Assembly: GCF_008039575.1 (NCBI RefSeq)
Contig: NZ_VDUY01000007.1
Coordinates: forward strand, 124,001-188,000
From: Zeimonas arvi
GTDB lineage: Bacteria; Pseudomonadota; Gammaproteobacteria; Burkholderiales; Burkholderiaceae_E
Length of the DNA: 64,000 nucleotides
Direction: 5' to 3'
In this document: piece after piece, positions 35,204 through 43,912 of the stretch
Numbering within the stretch: position 1 is the first letter of the stretch
Layout of the letters: each line of letters opens with the position of its first letter
The notes under the pieces: generated by a model
The model's database searches: none
Seen by the model: the letters and a program-made list of their open reading frames with translations, nothing else
What the model was told of the DNA's origin: nothing
Program-made: the position numbers and the translations under genes

Positions 35204-35238
35204 GTCCGGATCTCCGTTCGGGATGGGTCGATGAGCGT

Positions 35239-36834
35239 TCAGCCGGCGATGCGCTCGCGCAGCTCGCGCTTCAGGATCTTGCCGCTCGCGTTCTTGGGCA
35301 GCGCGTCGACGAACACGATCCGCTTGGGCACCTTGAAGCCGGCCAGGCGCTCGCGGCAATGCGTCTTCAGCGCGTCTTCGTCGGCCGACTGCCCGCCTCG
35401 CAGGACGATCGCCGCCGTCACAGCCTCGATCCACTCGGGGTGCGGCGTGCCGAAGACCGCGGCCTCGGCGACCGCGGGGTGCTGGTAGAGGACTTCTTCC
35501 ACCTCGCGACTGGCCACGTTCTCGCCGCCGGTCTTGATCATGTCCTTCTTGCGGTCGACCACGCGCAGGTAGCCTTCCTCGTCGAAGACGCCCAGGTCGC
35601 CACTGTGGAACCACCCTCCGCGGAAGGCCTCGGCGGTCTTCTGCTCGTCGTTCCAGTAGCCGAGCATCACGTGCGGCCCGCGGTGAACGATCTCGCCCAC
35701 GGTGCCCGGCGGCACCGGGCGATCCTCGTCGTCGACGACACGCGTCTCCACGTTGATCGCCGGTCGGCCGGCCGAGCCGAGCTTGCGCAGCTGGTCCTCG
35801 GGGCGCAGCACGGTGGCCACCGGCGACATCTCGGTCTGGCCGTAGAAGTTGAACAGGCGCATGGCGGGCAACCGCTGCGACAGCTCGCGCACGATCTCCA
35901 TCGGCATGATCGAGGCGCCGTAGTAACCCTTGCGCAGCGACGAGAGGTCGCGCCGCTCGAAGTCGGGATGTCGTAGCAGGGCGATCCACACCGTGGGCGG
36001 GCAGAACAGTTTCGTCGCGCGTTCGGCCTCGACCGCCGCCAGCATGGCTGCGGGATCGGCGCCCGGCAGCAGGATGTTGGTGGCTCCCAGGTACAGGCCG
36101 GGCGACAGGAAGCAGTGAAGCTGCGCGCAGTGGAACAGCGGCAGCGCGTGCACCTCGACGTCGTCGCCGGACATCTCGCCGTCGACGATGCAGCTCACGT
36201 ACTGGGCCACCAGGTTGCGGCTCGACAGCGCCGCCCCCTTGGGCCGCGACTCGGTGCCGCTGGTGTAGAGCAGCTGCAGCGGTTCGTCGTCGCCCAGGTC
36301 GACCTCGGGGCGCGCGGCGTCGGCGTGGCGCAGCCAGGCGAAGGCGTCCTCCCAGCCCTCGGGGACCGGTCCGCCGTGCTCCGGGATCACGGCCTTCAGG
36401 CGAACCCGCGGCGCCGCAGGGTCGAGCAGGGCGTCGGAAGCCACCTGCAGCAGCGAGTCCTCGGCCACCAGCGCCACGCTGCCGCTGTGGCCCAGGATGT
36501 AGGCGACCTCGGCCGCCTTGAGCATGAAGTTGACCGGCACCAGGATCACGCCCAGCCGCGCCGCGGCGAAGCTCAGCACGACGAAGGCATGGTTGTTGCG
36601 CGAGAGCAGCGCCAGCCGGTCGCCCTTGCCGATGCCCCGCCTGGCCAGCGCGTTGGCGGTCCGATTGACCGTGTCGTCGAGCTCGGCGTAGGTCTGGCGA
36701 AGGCCGCCCCAGACCAGCGCGGTCTTGTCCGGCACCCGCCGGGCGCTGCGCCAGAGCAGGTCGGCGAAGCCGTGGCTGCGGGCGCGGGCGATCGTGGCCT
36801 GCAGCGGCGGCGAGAAACCCATCGTGCCGGTCAT
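35239..36834 (-). CDS. AMP-forming acyl-CoA synthetase
   Basis: A 531-aa adenylate-forming ligase that activates a carboxylic acid to its CoA ester. The ATP loop is LLYTSGTESRPKGAAL, followed by the A5 motif FYGQTEMSP, A7 HSGDLG, A8 DRKKDMIKTGGENV and the catalytic Lys in PKNASGKILKREL. The spacing fits a fatty-acid or aromatic-acid ligase of the FadD-like group; the substrate is not evident. The start ATG 36834 overlaps the stop of the LEA-like lipoprotein by 4 bp. Co-expression with an alcohol dehydrogenase is consistent with catabolism of an alcohol or acid. Confidence 0.9.
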   Translation of the reverse strand: MTGTMGFSPPLQATIARARSHGFADLLWRSARRVPDKTALVWGGLRQTYAELDDTVNRTANALARRGIGKGDRLALLSRNNHAFVVLSFAAARLGVILVPVNFMLKAAEVAYILGHSGSVALVAEDSLLQVASDALLDPAAPRVRLKAVIPEHGGPVPEGWEDAFAWLRHADAARPEVDLGDDEPLQLLYTSGTESRPKGAALSSRNLVAQYVSCIVDGEMSGDDVEVHALPLFHCAQLHCFLSPGLYLGATNILLPGADPAAMLAAVEAERATKLFCPPTVWIALLRHPDFERRDLSSLRKGYYGASIMPMEIVRELSQRLPAMRLFNFYGQTEMSPVATVLRPEDQLRKLGSAGRPAINVETRVVDDEDRPVPPGTVGEIVHRGPHVMLGYWNDEQKTAEAFRGGWFHSGDLGVFDEEGYLRVVDRKKDMIKTGGENVASREVEEVLYQHPAVAEAAVFGTPHPEWIEAVTAAIVLRGGQSADEDALKTHCRERLAGFKVPKRIVFVDALPKNASGKILKRELRERIAG

Positions 36835-37334
36835 CGCGAGCTCCCCTCGAGACGCCTGCGCAGGGCCTGCGGCAGCATCAGGTCGCCGCTCGACTCGAAG
36901 CGGGTGGCGCCGAACACCGGACCGGAAAGCTTGCCGCGCATCGTGTACTCGGTGCCCGGGCGCTCGCCGGTGGCCAGCCCGATGGCCTGGCGCACCAGCG
37001 CGCTCATCGACACGCTGACCGGCACCGCCAGCACCTCCTCGCCGAAGCGGGGAATCGTGCCGCGCCGGTCGCTCACCCCCGAGGCGAGCTTCGAGCCGCC
37101 AATCGCGAGCTCGACCCACAGGCCGTCGTATTCGATCGGCCGCTCGTTGGGGTTCTGGATCCGCAGTCGCAGCTCGAAGCGCGACTCCAGGCCTTCGCCG
37201 GCGATGGGCTCGATCCCGACCAGGTTGACCGTGGGCGGCTCGTGCAGACCGAGCGAGGCGCAGCCGGCCAGGCCGAGCGCAAGCAGATGGGCGCCGAGCA
37301 GGATCGCCGCGCGCCGTACAAGCAGGTGGTTCAT
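36831..37334 (-). CDS. LEA type 2 (WHy-domain) lipoprotein
   Basis: A 167-aa lipoprotein. The signal ends LGLAGC, with lipidated Cys25. After it is a single LEA14/WHy beta-sandwich: PTVNLVGIEPI, a strand RFELRLRIQNPNERPIEYDG with the family's NPN motif, and GEEVLAVPVSVSMSALV. Bacterial proteins of this type are outer-membrane or periplasmic and their role is unclear, possibly desiccation or membrane stress. Its stop overlaps the acyl-CoA ligase start. Divergent from the TAXI receptor gene across 86 bp. Confidence 0.87.
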   Translation of the reverse strand: MNHLLVRRAAILLGAHLLALGLAGCASLGLHEPPTVNLVGIEPIAGEGLESRFELRLRIQNPNERPIEYDGLWVELAIGGSKLASGVSDRRGTIPRFGEEVLAVPVSVSMSALVRQAIGLATGERPGTEYTMRGKLSGPVFGATRFESSGDLMLPQALRRRLEGSSR

Positions 37335-37384
37335 CGTGGTGCCTCCGTAGGGATCAGGATAACTGGATCGCGTCGGCGAGGCTC

Positions 37385-37393
37385 TGCTAGGAT
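37385..37393 (+). promoter_or_regulatory. Candidate extended -10 promoter for the TAXI-TRAP operon
   Basis: TGCTAGGAT: an extended -10 (TG, one base, then TAGGAT), 28 bp before the ATG at 37421, which has GGATGGAG as ribosome site. No good -35 is seen, as is tolerated for extended -10 promoters. Confidence 0.35.
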
Positions 37394-37420
37394 CGCCCCT
37401 CCAACAACGAGGATGGAGAC

Positions 37421-38596
37421 ATGGCCATGATCCGAGCCCACCGACTCGGAGGCCGCGCGCTGCTCGCGCTCGGCCTCGCCGCGGCGATCGCCGCGCCCGC
37501 CGCCGCTCAGCCCAAGCTGCCCGACACGCTGTCCTGGAGCGCCTACGACGTAGGCTCCGGCGGCTACAACCAGGCCGTCGCCATCGGCAACGCCCTCAAG
37601 CAGAAGTACGGCGTGAACCTGCGCGTGCTGCCCGGGAAGAACGACGTCTCGCGCACGCTGCCGCTGCGCGAAGGCAAGGTCCAGTTCTCGGCCAACGGCG
37701 TCGGCGGCACCTACCTGTCCCAGGAAGGCGTCTACGAGTTCGGCGCGAAGAACTGGGGGCCGCAGCCGGTCCGCGCGCTGATGCTGAACACCTCCGACCA
37801 GCTGCTCACCGTGGTGGCCGCCGGCGACGTGGGCATCAAGACCGTCGCCGACCTGAAGGGCAAGCGGGTGGCGTGGGTGATCGGCGCGCCGTCGCTGAAC
37901 CAGAACATCACCGCGATCCTGGCGCATGCCAACCTCACCTGGGACGACGTCAAGAAGGTCGAGTTCGGCGGTTTCGGCGCCGCCATGGACGGCATCGTCA
38001 ACAACCAGGTCGACGCGGCCTTCAGTTCGTCGATCTCCGGCAAGGCCTACGCAATCGCCAAGTCGCCTCGCGGCCTGGTCTATCCGATCATCGCGCATGC
38101 CGACAAGGAAGGCTGGAAGCGGATGAACGCGATCGCGCCGTTCTTCTTCCCCTTCATGGGCACCGAGGGGGCCGAGCTGTCCAAGGAGAAGCCGGCCGAG
38201 GCCGCGACCTACCCCTATCCGGTCCTGATGACCTACGCCGATCGCGATGTCGACACGGTCTACAACATGACCAAGGCGATGGTCGAGGCCTTCGGCGACT
38301 ACAAGGACAACGCCCCGGGCAACAGCGGCTGGGATGCCAAGCGCCAGAACTTCGCGTGGGTCGTGCCCTACCACGACGGCGCGATCAAGTACTGGAAGGA
38401 GGCCGGCCTCTGGAAACCCGAGCACCAGGCGCACAACGACAAGCTGATCGAGCGCCAGAAGGTGATGGCGGCCGCCTGGGCCGAGGTGAGCAAGGGCAGC
38501 CACGCCGACGACGAGGCCTTCAAGAACGCCTGGGCCAAGGCGCGCGCCGATGCGCTCACCAAGGCGGGTTTCGATCCGGTGCTGACCTCCTGGTGA
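37421..38596 (+). CDS. TAXI-family TRAP transporter solute receptor
   Basis: A 391-aa periplasmic binding protein that delivers an organic acid to a TRAP permease. A Sec signal (ALLALGLAAAIAAPAAAQ) is followed by the TAXI fold: WSAYDVGSGGYNQAVAIGNAL near residue 40, NDVSRTLPLREGKVQFSANGVGG, then LKGKRVAWVIGAPSLNQN and GFGAAMDGIVNNQVDAAF. It ends with a long alpha-helical C-terminal extension. The start ATG 37421 could also be the nearby ATG at 37427. The permease gene begins 7 bp later. The ligand is unknown; known or inferred TAXI ligands include glutamate and other carboxylates. Confidence 0.92.
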   Translation: MAMIRAHRLGGRALLALGLAAAIAAPAAAQPKLPDTLSWSAYDVGSGGYNQAVAIGNALKQKYGVNLRVLPGKNDVSRTLPLREGKVQFSANGVGGTYLSQEGVYEFGAKNWGPQPVRALMLNTSDQLLTVVAAGDVGIKTVADLKGKRVAWVIGAPSLNQNITAILAHANLTWDDVKKVEFGGFGAAMDGIVNNQVDAAFSSSISGKAYAIAKSPRGLVYPIIAHADKEGWKRMNAIAPFFFPFMGTEGAELSKEKPAEAATYPYPVLMTYADRDVDTVYNMTKAMVEAFGDYKDNAPGNSGWDAKRQNFAWVVPYHDGAIKYWKEAGLWKPEHQAHNDKLIERQKVMAAAWAEVSKGSHADDEAFKNAWAKARADALTKAGFDPVLTSW

Positions 38597-38603
38597 CCGG
38601 TCG

Positions 38604-40574
38604 ATGACTGACGCAGCCCCCCAGGCGCCGGCCGAGGCGTCCCGTTACCGAAGTCTGCCGGCCGCCTGGAGCGGGCTGATGATCGCGCTGACGCTCGGCG
38701 CGATCTTCCTCGCGCTGAACCAGGTGCTGAATCTCGGGTTCTTCGTCGGCAAGACGATCCTCGACAGCAGCTACCTCTACATGCTGGCCGCGCTGCTGGT
38801 CGGCGCGGTCTTCCTGCTGATTCCAGCCAGCGGGCCGGCCCCGCGCGACCGGGTGCCCTGGTACGACGCGCTGCTGTTCGCGATGATGGCTGCCGTGTTC
38901 GCCTACTTCGCCTGGAACGGCCAGCGGATCGTCGAAGAGGCCTGGGAGTTCATGGCGCCCGACACCGCGGTCTGGGTCGCCGGCCTCGGCTGGCTGCTCC
39001 TGCTCGAGGCCACGCGCCGCGCCGGCGGCACCACCGTCGCGATCGTGGTCGCGCTGTTCTCCTTCTACCCGGTGTTCGCCGAGATCATGCCCGGGCCGAT
39101 CTCCGGGCTGGGCCAGGATCTCCGCACCACGGCGGGCTACCACTTCGCCAGCAGCGAGAGCGTGATGGGGATCCCCACGCGCGCCTTCGGCGAACTGGTG
39201 ATCGGTTTCGTGATGTTCGGCGCGGCGCTGCAGTACACGGGCGCGGCGCAGTTCTTCAACAACCTCGCGCTCGCCCTGTTCGGCGCGGTGCGCGGCGGAC
39301 CGGCCAAGGTCGCGATCTTCGCCAGCGGCCTGATGGGCTCGGTCAGCGGCAGCGTGGTCTCCAACGTGCTGACCACCGGCGTGGTGACCATTCCCGCGAT
39401 GAAGCGCACCGGCTTCTCGCCGGCCTACGCCGGCGGGGTCGAGGCCTGCGCGTCGACCGGCGGCGTCCTGATGCCGCCGGTGATGGGCGCCACTGCCTTC
39501 ATCATGGCGTCCTTCCTCGGCAAGCCCTACGCCGCGATCGCGATCGCGGCCACGATCCCTTCGCTGCTGTACTACTTCGCCTTGTTCATGCAGATCGATG
39601 GCTATGCCGCGCGCAAGGGTCTGAAGGGCCTGCCGCGCGAGGAGCTTCCCTCGATCCGCAAGACCTTCGCCGAAGGCTGGCAGTACATCTTCGTCTTCGT
39701 GCTGCTGGTCTGGATGCTGCTCGTGCTCCAGCGCGAGGCGCTGGCGCCGTTCTATGCCACGGCGCTGCTGCTGGCCATCAACCAGTGCGCGAAACAGCAT
39801 CGCCTGGACCTGCGCAAGCTCGGCAGGCTGATCCTCGGGATCGGCGGCGCGCTCGCAGAGCTCGCCGCGCTGCTGGCCGGCGTGGGCATGATCATCGGCG
39901 CCCTGTCGGTCACAGGCCTGGCGGGCACGCTGGCCAACGACCTGGTCTACCTGGCCGGCAACAACGTCTACGTGCTGCTGGTCATGGGGGCGCTGACCAG
40001 CTTCGTGTTCGGCATGGGCATGACCATCACTGCCTGCTACATCTTCCTGGCGATCGTGCTGGCGCCGCCCCTGGTGGCAGCCGGCTTCGACCCGGTGGCG
40101 GTCCATCTGTTCATGCTTTACTGGGGCATGGTGTCCTTCATCACGCCCCCGGTGGCGCTGGCTGCCTTCGTGGCCTCGGGCCTGGCCGGCGCGCCGCCGA
40201 TCAAGGTGGGTCTGCAGTCGATGCGGCTGGGCAGCATCATGTACATCGTGCCCTTCTTCTTCGTGCTGAATCCGGCGCTCATCATGCGTGGCGATGCCGG
40301 AGAGATCGTCGTCGTGGTGCTTACGGCCATCATCGGGATCCTGCTGCTCGCCGCGGCGCTCGAAGGCTACCTGCTCGGGCTGGGTGCCTTGCGCGGCAGC
40401 GCCTTCGCATTCGTCGGGCGCATCCTGCTGGCCGCCGGCGGGCTCATGCTCGCGTTGCCCGGCGGCGGCGATCTCGGGCTGAGCCATCTCCAGTTGTCGG
40501 TGGCCGGCGTCGCGGTGGCCGCGATCGGCGCGGCGGTCGGCCGCATTGGCAGCGGAGCGGCGACGAGAGCCTGA
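38604..40574 (+). CDS. TRAP transporter fused permease (4TM/12TM)
   Basis: A 656-aa inner-membrane protein joining the small DctQ-like four-helix domain (about 20-190) and the large DctM-like domain (from about 195). Typical DctM motifs are FGAVRGGPAKVAIFASGLMGSVSGS near 230-255 (the scoop loop), GGVEACASTGGVLMPPVMGATAF and a second repeat GMGMTITACYIFLAIVLAPPL. Transport is driven by a sodium or proton gradient together with the TAXI receptor. The fused architecture is the rule for TAXI systems. The broken ATP-grasp gene follows after 3 bp. Confidence 0.93.
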   Translation: MTDAAPQAPAEASRYRSLPAAWSGLMIALTLGAIFLALNQVLNLGFFVGKTILDSSYLYMLAALLVGAVFLLIPASGPAPRDRVPWYDALLFAMMAAVFAYFAWNGQRIVEEAWEFMAPDTAVWVAGLGWLLLLEATRRAGGTTVAIVVALFSFYPVFAEIMPGPISGLGQDLRTTAGYHFASSESVMGIPTRAFGELVIGFVMFGAALQYTGAAQFFNNLALALFGAVRGGPAKVAIFASGLMGSVSGSVVSNVLTTGVVTIPAMKRTGFSPAYAGGVEACASTGGVLMPPVMGATAFIMASFLGKPYAAIAIAATIPSLLYYFALFMQIDGYAARKGLKGLPREELPSIRKTFAEGWQYIFVFVLLVWMLLVLQREALAPFYATALLLAINQCAKQHRLDLRKLGRLILGIGGALAELAALLAGVGMIIGALSVTGLAGTLANDLVYLAGNNVYVLLVMGALTSFVFGMGMTITACYIFLAIVLAPPLVAAGFDPVAVHLFMLYWGMVSFITPPVALAAFVASGLAGAPPIKVGLQSMRLGSIMYIVPFFFVLNPALIMRGDAGEIVVVVLTAIIGILLLAAALEGYLLGLGALRGSAFAFVGRILLAAGGLMLALPGGGDLGLSHLQLSVAGVAVAAIGAAVGRIGSGAATRA

Positions 40575-40577
40575 GCC

Positions 40578-41679
40578 ATGCAGCCGCAGGCGCCCGGCAA
40601 CCGGCCGCTGCGGCTGCTTCTCCTTTTCGAGAAGGAGTGGGATGCCGGGGGCTTCGCGCCCTTGCTCGAGGCCGGCGAGATCGAGGTCTTCGCCGAAGGC
40701 TTCGACCTGTTCCGCTTTCCCGACAATGCGCGACTGCTGGCCTTCGATCCCTGGACCTTCGTCGAGCGCATCTGTCGCAAGTACCGGGGCCGCGTCGACG
40801 CGGTGGTGTCGAACAACGAACAGTTCGGGGCCCTGCCCGCCGCGGTGGTGGCCCAGCGCCTCGGCCTGCCCGGCAACGATCCCGCGGCGGTGTGCCGGGC
40901 GCACCACAAGCTGCTTGCGCGGCAGGTCCAGCACTCGGTCGCGCCCCAGGCGAGCATCGCCGCAGTCGCGCTGCCCATGGCGCTCGACGACCCCGGGGTG
41001 CGCGACCCGGCCGCGCTGGCCGAGGTCCTGGCGGCCGCCGCGATCCGCCAGCCGGCCTTCGTCAAGCCGATCAAGGCCACCTTCTCGGTGCTCGCCCGCA
41101 CCGTCCGGACCCCGGAGGAACTGGCGCGGCACCCCGATTTCGGCCGCTTCGAGCGGCTGGTGATCCGCAGGCTGGTCGCCCCCTACGCCGCGCTCGCCTC
41201 GCGCTACCTGACGATGCCTTGCGACCCCACGCGGATGATCGTCGAGGAACCGGTCGACGCCCACCAGTTGAATGTGGACGGCTACGTGTTCGACGGTGAA
41301 GTCCGGGTGGTCGGGATCGTCGACGAGTGGATGTATGCCGGCGAGCGTGCCGGCGCGCTGCGGCGCGGCGGCGAGCTTCGTGTTCCGGCGCTTCGACGGC
41401 GAAGCGATGCCGGCCGCCGACGAGGGCGCGCTCGCCTGGCTGGCAGCCGAGTACCCGGGCGCGAGGCTCGCCCTCTATCCGTAGCGCGAGCGCAGTCTCG
41501 CGCGCGAGTACAAGTGGCTCGGCTCGCACCGATACGCGGTCCTGAACCTCGGCGCGGCCGACGCGGAGGCGCTCGACCGGGCCCACGCGAGAATCTGCGA
41601 GCGCTTCGGCTGGCCCTGCGTCAGGCCCGATCCGGCCTCGATCCCGCGCTTCCCCGAGGCGGCCAATCTGAGCTCATGA
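40578..41679 (+). pseudogene. ATP-grasp protein gene broken by a frameshift and a stop
   Basis: The first ~260 codons read as an ATP-grasp-type protein: RLLLLFEKEWDAGGF, HKLLARQVQHSV, FVKPIKATFSV (nucleotide Lys) and IVEEPVDAHQLNVDG. From about 41350-41390 the coding signal (very high GC at third positions) moves to another frame, where it continues as FVFRRFDGEAMP...ARLALYP, meets TAG at 41482-41484, then goes on as REYKWLGSHRYAVLNLGA to TGA 41677-41679. The first frame itself runs to 41696 but is not protein-like after 41390. The site is GCG/CGG-repeat rich, favouring slippage or sequencing error. The second part was not recognised, so a deletion joining two genes is also possible. It follows the TRAP permease by 3 bp. 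Confidence 0.7.
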
Positions 41680-41702
41680 ACCGATCCTGCTCATGAACCG
41701 AT
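41672..41702. repeat. Imperfectly bounded 17-bp tandem duplication
   Basis: GCTCATGAACCGAT occurs at 41672-41685 and again at 41689-41702, with CCT between, so a 17-bp unit is duplicated. It lies exactly at the junction of the broken ATP-grasp gene and the 3' end of the egtB-like gene; each copy could serve as the egtB Ile-Gly-Ser-stop. A recent slip duplication is likely. Confidence 0.75.
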
Positions 41703-42890
41703 TCGCCCGCTCGCGGTCCTGAAGCCGGCGAAGACGTCGGTGCGTCCGGGGGTGAAGAAGTTGCGGTAGCGCAGGTCGCGGATCGGCGCTTCGGTCGCGA
41801 AGGCGGCGCCGCGCAACTCGCGGTGGTCCCCGAACCAGGGGGCCGAGTAGTCTCGATAGGGGCCCGGCACGAAGCCTGGATAGGGCAGGAAGGCGTCTGC
41901 CGTCCACTCCCAGACACTGTCGCCCCAGCGCAGGATGCCCAGAGCCGCGGCATGCTGCCATTGCGCGGCCGAGGGCAGGGCGCGGCCGGCCCAGCGACAC
42001 CAGGCCTCGGCCTCCCAGGCGCTGACATGGACCACCGGCTGGCCGGGGTCGAGCGGCAGCCAGCGATCGAACCAGCGCCACGCCCAGCCGCCGTCGCCCG
42101 GTCGCCAGCGCGCCGGATGACTGCGCCCGTGCGCGTCGAGCCAGCGGCCTGCCTCGCCGGGCCACCAGCGCCGATCGGCATAGCCGCCGTCCTCCACGAA
42201 GGCGAGGAAGCGGCCGGCGGTCATCGGCTCGGGATCGATGTCGAAGTCCGCGATCGCGACGTCGACGGCGCCGCACTCGTTGTCGAACGCGAAGCCTGGC
42301 GCCAGCGGCCCGCAGCCCAACCGCACCGTGCCTCCGGCCACAGGGACCGGCGGTGCGATGGTTGCGCTGGTCGCCATCGCCGGCAGCCTCGCGCCGACAG
42401 GCGCCGGATAGCCGAGCGCCGCGCGCATCCAGACGAGCGCCTCGCAGTGCATCGCCTCGTGCATCAACGCCAGCCGATGGAAGTACAGCGCGTCGTCGCG
42501 ATCCGGCAGGCGGGCCAGCGCCTCGAGGCTGTCGTCGAGTTGCGCCGCGAGCATCTGGCGGACCTCGCCGGGCGACGGGAGCCCGACCCGCCAGCGATCG
42601 GCGTGCGCAAGCCGCGAGGAATCCAGGATCTCGTCGGGCCCTGCGTGTCGTGGCGGGCGCGCGGCCTGCAAGAGGCCGTCCGCGTCCGGCCGGTGGGGGC
42701 CGCGCAGCGTCCACCACTCGGCGAACCAGGCCACGTGCGCGAGCTCCCAGGCGAACGGGTTCAGGCCCTCGCGAAGCGGCACCTGCCATCGACTTTCGTC
42801 GAGATCGTCGACCAGGGCCAGAAGGCGGGCGCGGATCGCCGTCAGCAGCCGGCCGAGCTCCGCCGGTCCACAGCGGCGCGCGTCGCCCAT
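41691..42890 (-). CDS. egtB: EgtB/SenA-family nonheme iron sulfoxide (selenoxide) synthase
   Basis: A 399-aa protein with an N-terminal DinB-like four-helix domain and a C-terminal FGE-sulfatase domain. The iron facial triad is His52 (ELAHVAWF) and His144/His148 (LMHEAMHCEA), matching His51/134/138 of mycobacterial EgtB. The C-terminal part contains DSVWEWTADAF and LRYRNFFTPGRTDVFAGFR, typical of the family. Its pairing with egtD 12 bp upstream implies C-S bond formation on hercynine for ergothioneine. However, the N-terminal phrase NPFAWELAHVAWFAEWW resembles the SenA-like group that makes selenoneine, so the chalcogen is uncertain. No egtC or egtE, senB or senC lies nearby. Confidence 0.85.
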   Translation of the reverse strand: MGDARRCGPAELGRLLTAIRARLLALVDDLDESRWQVPLREGLNPFAWELAHVAWFAEWWTLRGPHRPDADGLLQAARPPRHAGPDEILDSSRLAHADRWRVGLPSPGEVRQMLAAQLDDSLEALARLPDRDDALYFHRLALMHEAMHCEALVWMRAALGYPAPVGARLPAMATSATIAPPVPVAGGTVRLGCGPLAPGFAFDNECGAVDVAIADFDIDPEPMTAGRFLAFVEDGGYADRRWWPGEAGRWLDAHGRSHPARWRPGDGGWAWRWFDRWLPLDPGQPVVHVSAWEAEAWCRWAGRALPSAAQWQHAAALGILRWGDSVWEWTADAFLPYPGFVPGPYRDYSAPWFGDHRELRGAAFATEAPIRDLRYRNFFTPGRTDVFAGFRTASGRIGS

Positions 42891-42902
42891 CTCGGCCGTC
42901 CC

Positions 42903-43865
42903 TCAGGCCGCCGTCGCCGGCCGGGCCAGGACGACCGCGAACCACTGCCTCGGGTCGGTCCAGGCCTGCTGCATCGCAAAGCCGGCGCTCGCGAGCAGCG
43001 ACGCGAAGTCATCGAGCCGGTACTTGCAGGAGTTTTCGGTGTGAATGCGCTCGCCGGCGACAAATCTGCGTTCGAAACCTGCGGGAGGCTCGCCGGTGGC
43101 GGCTCCCGCGGTCACGGTGACCGCGCGCCGGGCCTCGAGGTGCATCTCGATCCGGCTGTTCGGTTCGTCGTAGAACGCCACATGCCGCCAGTCGGACGGG
43201 TCGAAGTCGGTGCCGGCGATCCGGTTCGCGTTGCGCAGCACGTTCAGGTTGAAGGCCGCGGTGACGCCGAGCGGATCGTCGTAGGCGGCCTCGAGCGTGC
43301 GCCGGTCCTTCACCAGGTCGATCCCGATCAGCAGCCCGCCGTCATCGCCGAGATGCCCGCGCAGCCTGGCCAGCAGCCCGCGCGCCTGGTCCTTCGCGAA
43401 GTTGCCGATCGAGGAGCCTGGATAGAAGAAGAGGCGCGAGGTGCGTCGCACGGAGCCGGGCAGCACGAGCTCGCGAGAGAAGTCGGCGCCGACCGCCTGC
43501 ATGTCGAGATCGGGAAAGCGCTGGCGCAGGCAGTCGAGCGACTGACGCAGGAAGGCCGCGGAGATGTCCACCGCGACGTACTGGGCGGGCCGGAGCGCCT
43601 CGAACAGTCGCGAGGCCTTCTCGCAATCGCCGGCGCCGAGGTCGATCAGCGTGCAGCCGGGCCGGCCCCAGGCCGACGCGATGCGCGACAGTTCGCTCGC
43701 CATGATCGCGGCCTCGGTGCGAGTGGGGTAGTACTCGTCGAGTTCGGTGATTGCGCAGAACAGTCGCGAGCCGAGCGCATCGTAGAAATACTTGGGCGAG
43801 ATGCGGGCGCGCGGTTCGAGCAGGCCCGCCAGGATCTCCCGGCGATCGAGCGGCTCCAAGGACAT
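42903..43865 (-). CDS. egtD: L-histidine N-alpha-methyltransferase EgtD
   Basis: Trimethylates histidine to hercynine using three SAM, the first step of ergothioneine formation. The 320-aa length is standard. The family start ISPKYFYDALGSRLFCAITEL is clear, followed by TRTEAAIM, the SAM motif LIDLGAGDCEKA, FYPGSSIGNF, GIDLVKDRRTLEAAYDDPLGVTAAFN in pieces, and the C-terminal HTENSCKY that helps bind the histidine. The start is ATG 43865; the upstream open frame is a shadow. It is followed by the egtB-like gene on the same strand, forming a two-gene operon, and is divergent from a second methyltransferase. Confidence 0.94.
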   Translation of the reverse strand: MSLEPLDRREILAGLLEPRARISPKYFYDALGSRLFCAITELDEYYPTRTEAAIMASELSRIASAWGRPGCTLIDLGAGDCEKASRLFEALRPAQYVAVDISAAFLRQSLDCLRQRFPDLDMQAVGADFSRELVLPGSVRRTSRLFFYPGSSIGNFAKDQARGLLARLRGHLGDDGGLLIGIDLVKDRRTLEAAYDDPLGVTAAFNLNVLRNANRIAGTDFDPSDWRHVAFYDEPNSRIEMHLEARRAVTVTAGAATGEPPAGFERRFVAGERIHTENSCKYRLDDFASLLASAGFAMQQAWTDPRQWFAVVLARPATAA

Positions 43866-43912
43866 CGACACTGTTTCTCCTGTACGTTTGCGTTCTAACC
43901 TACCATGAGCGG

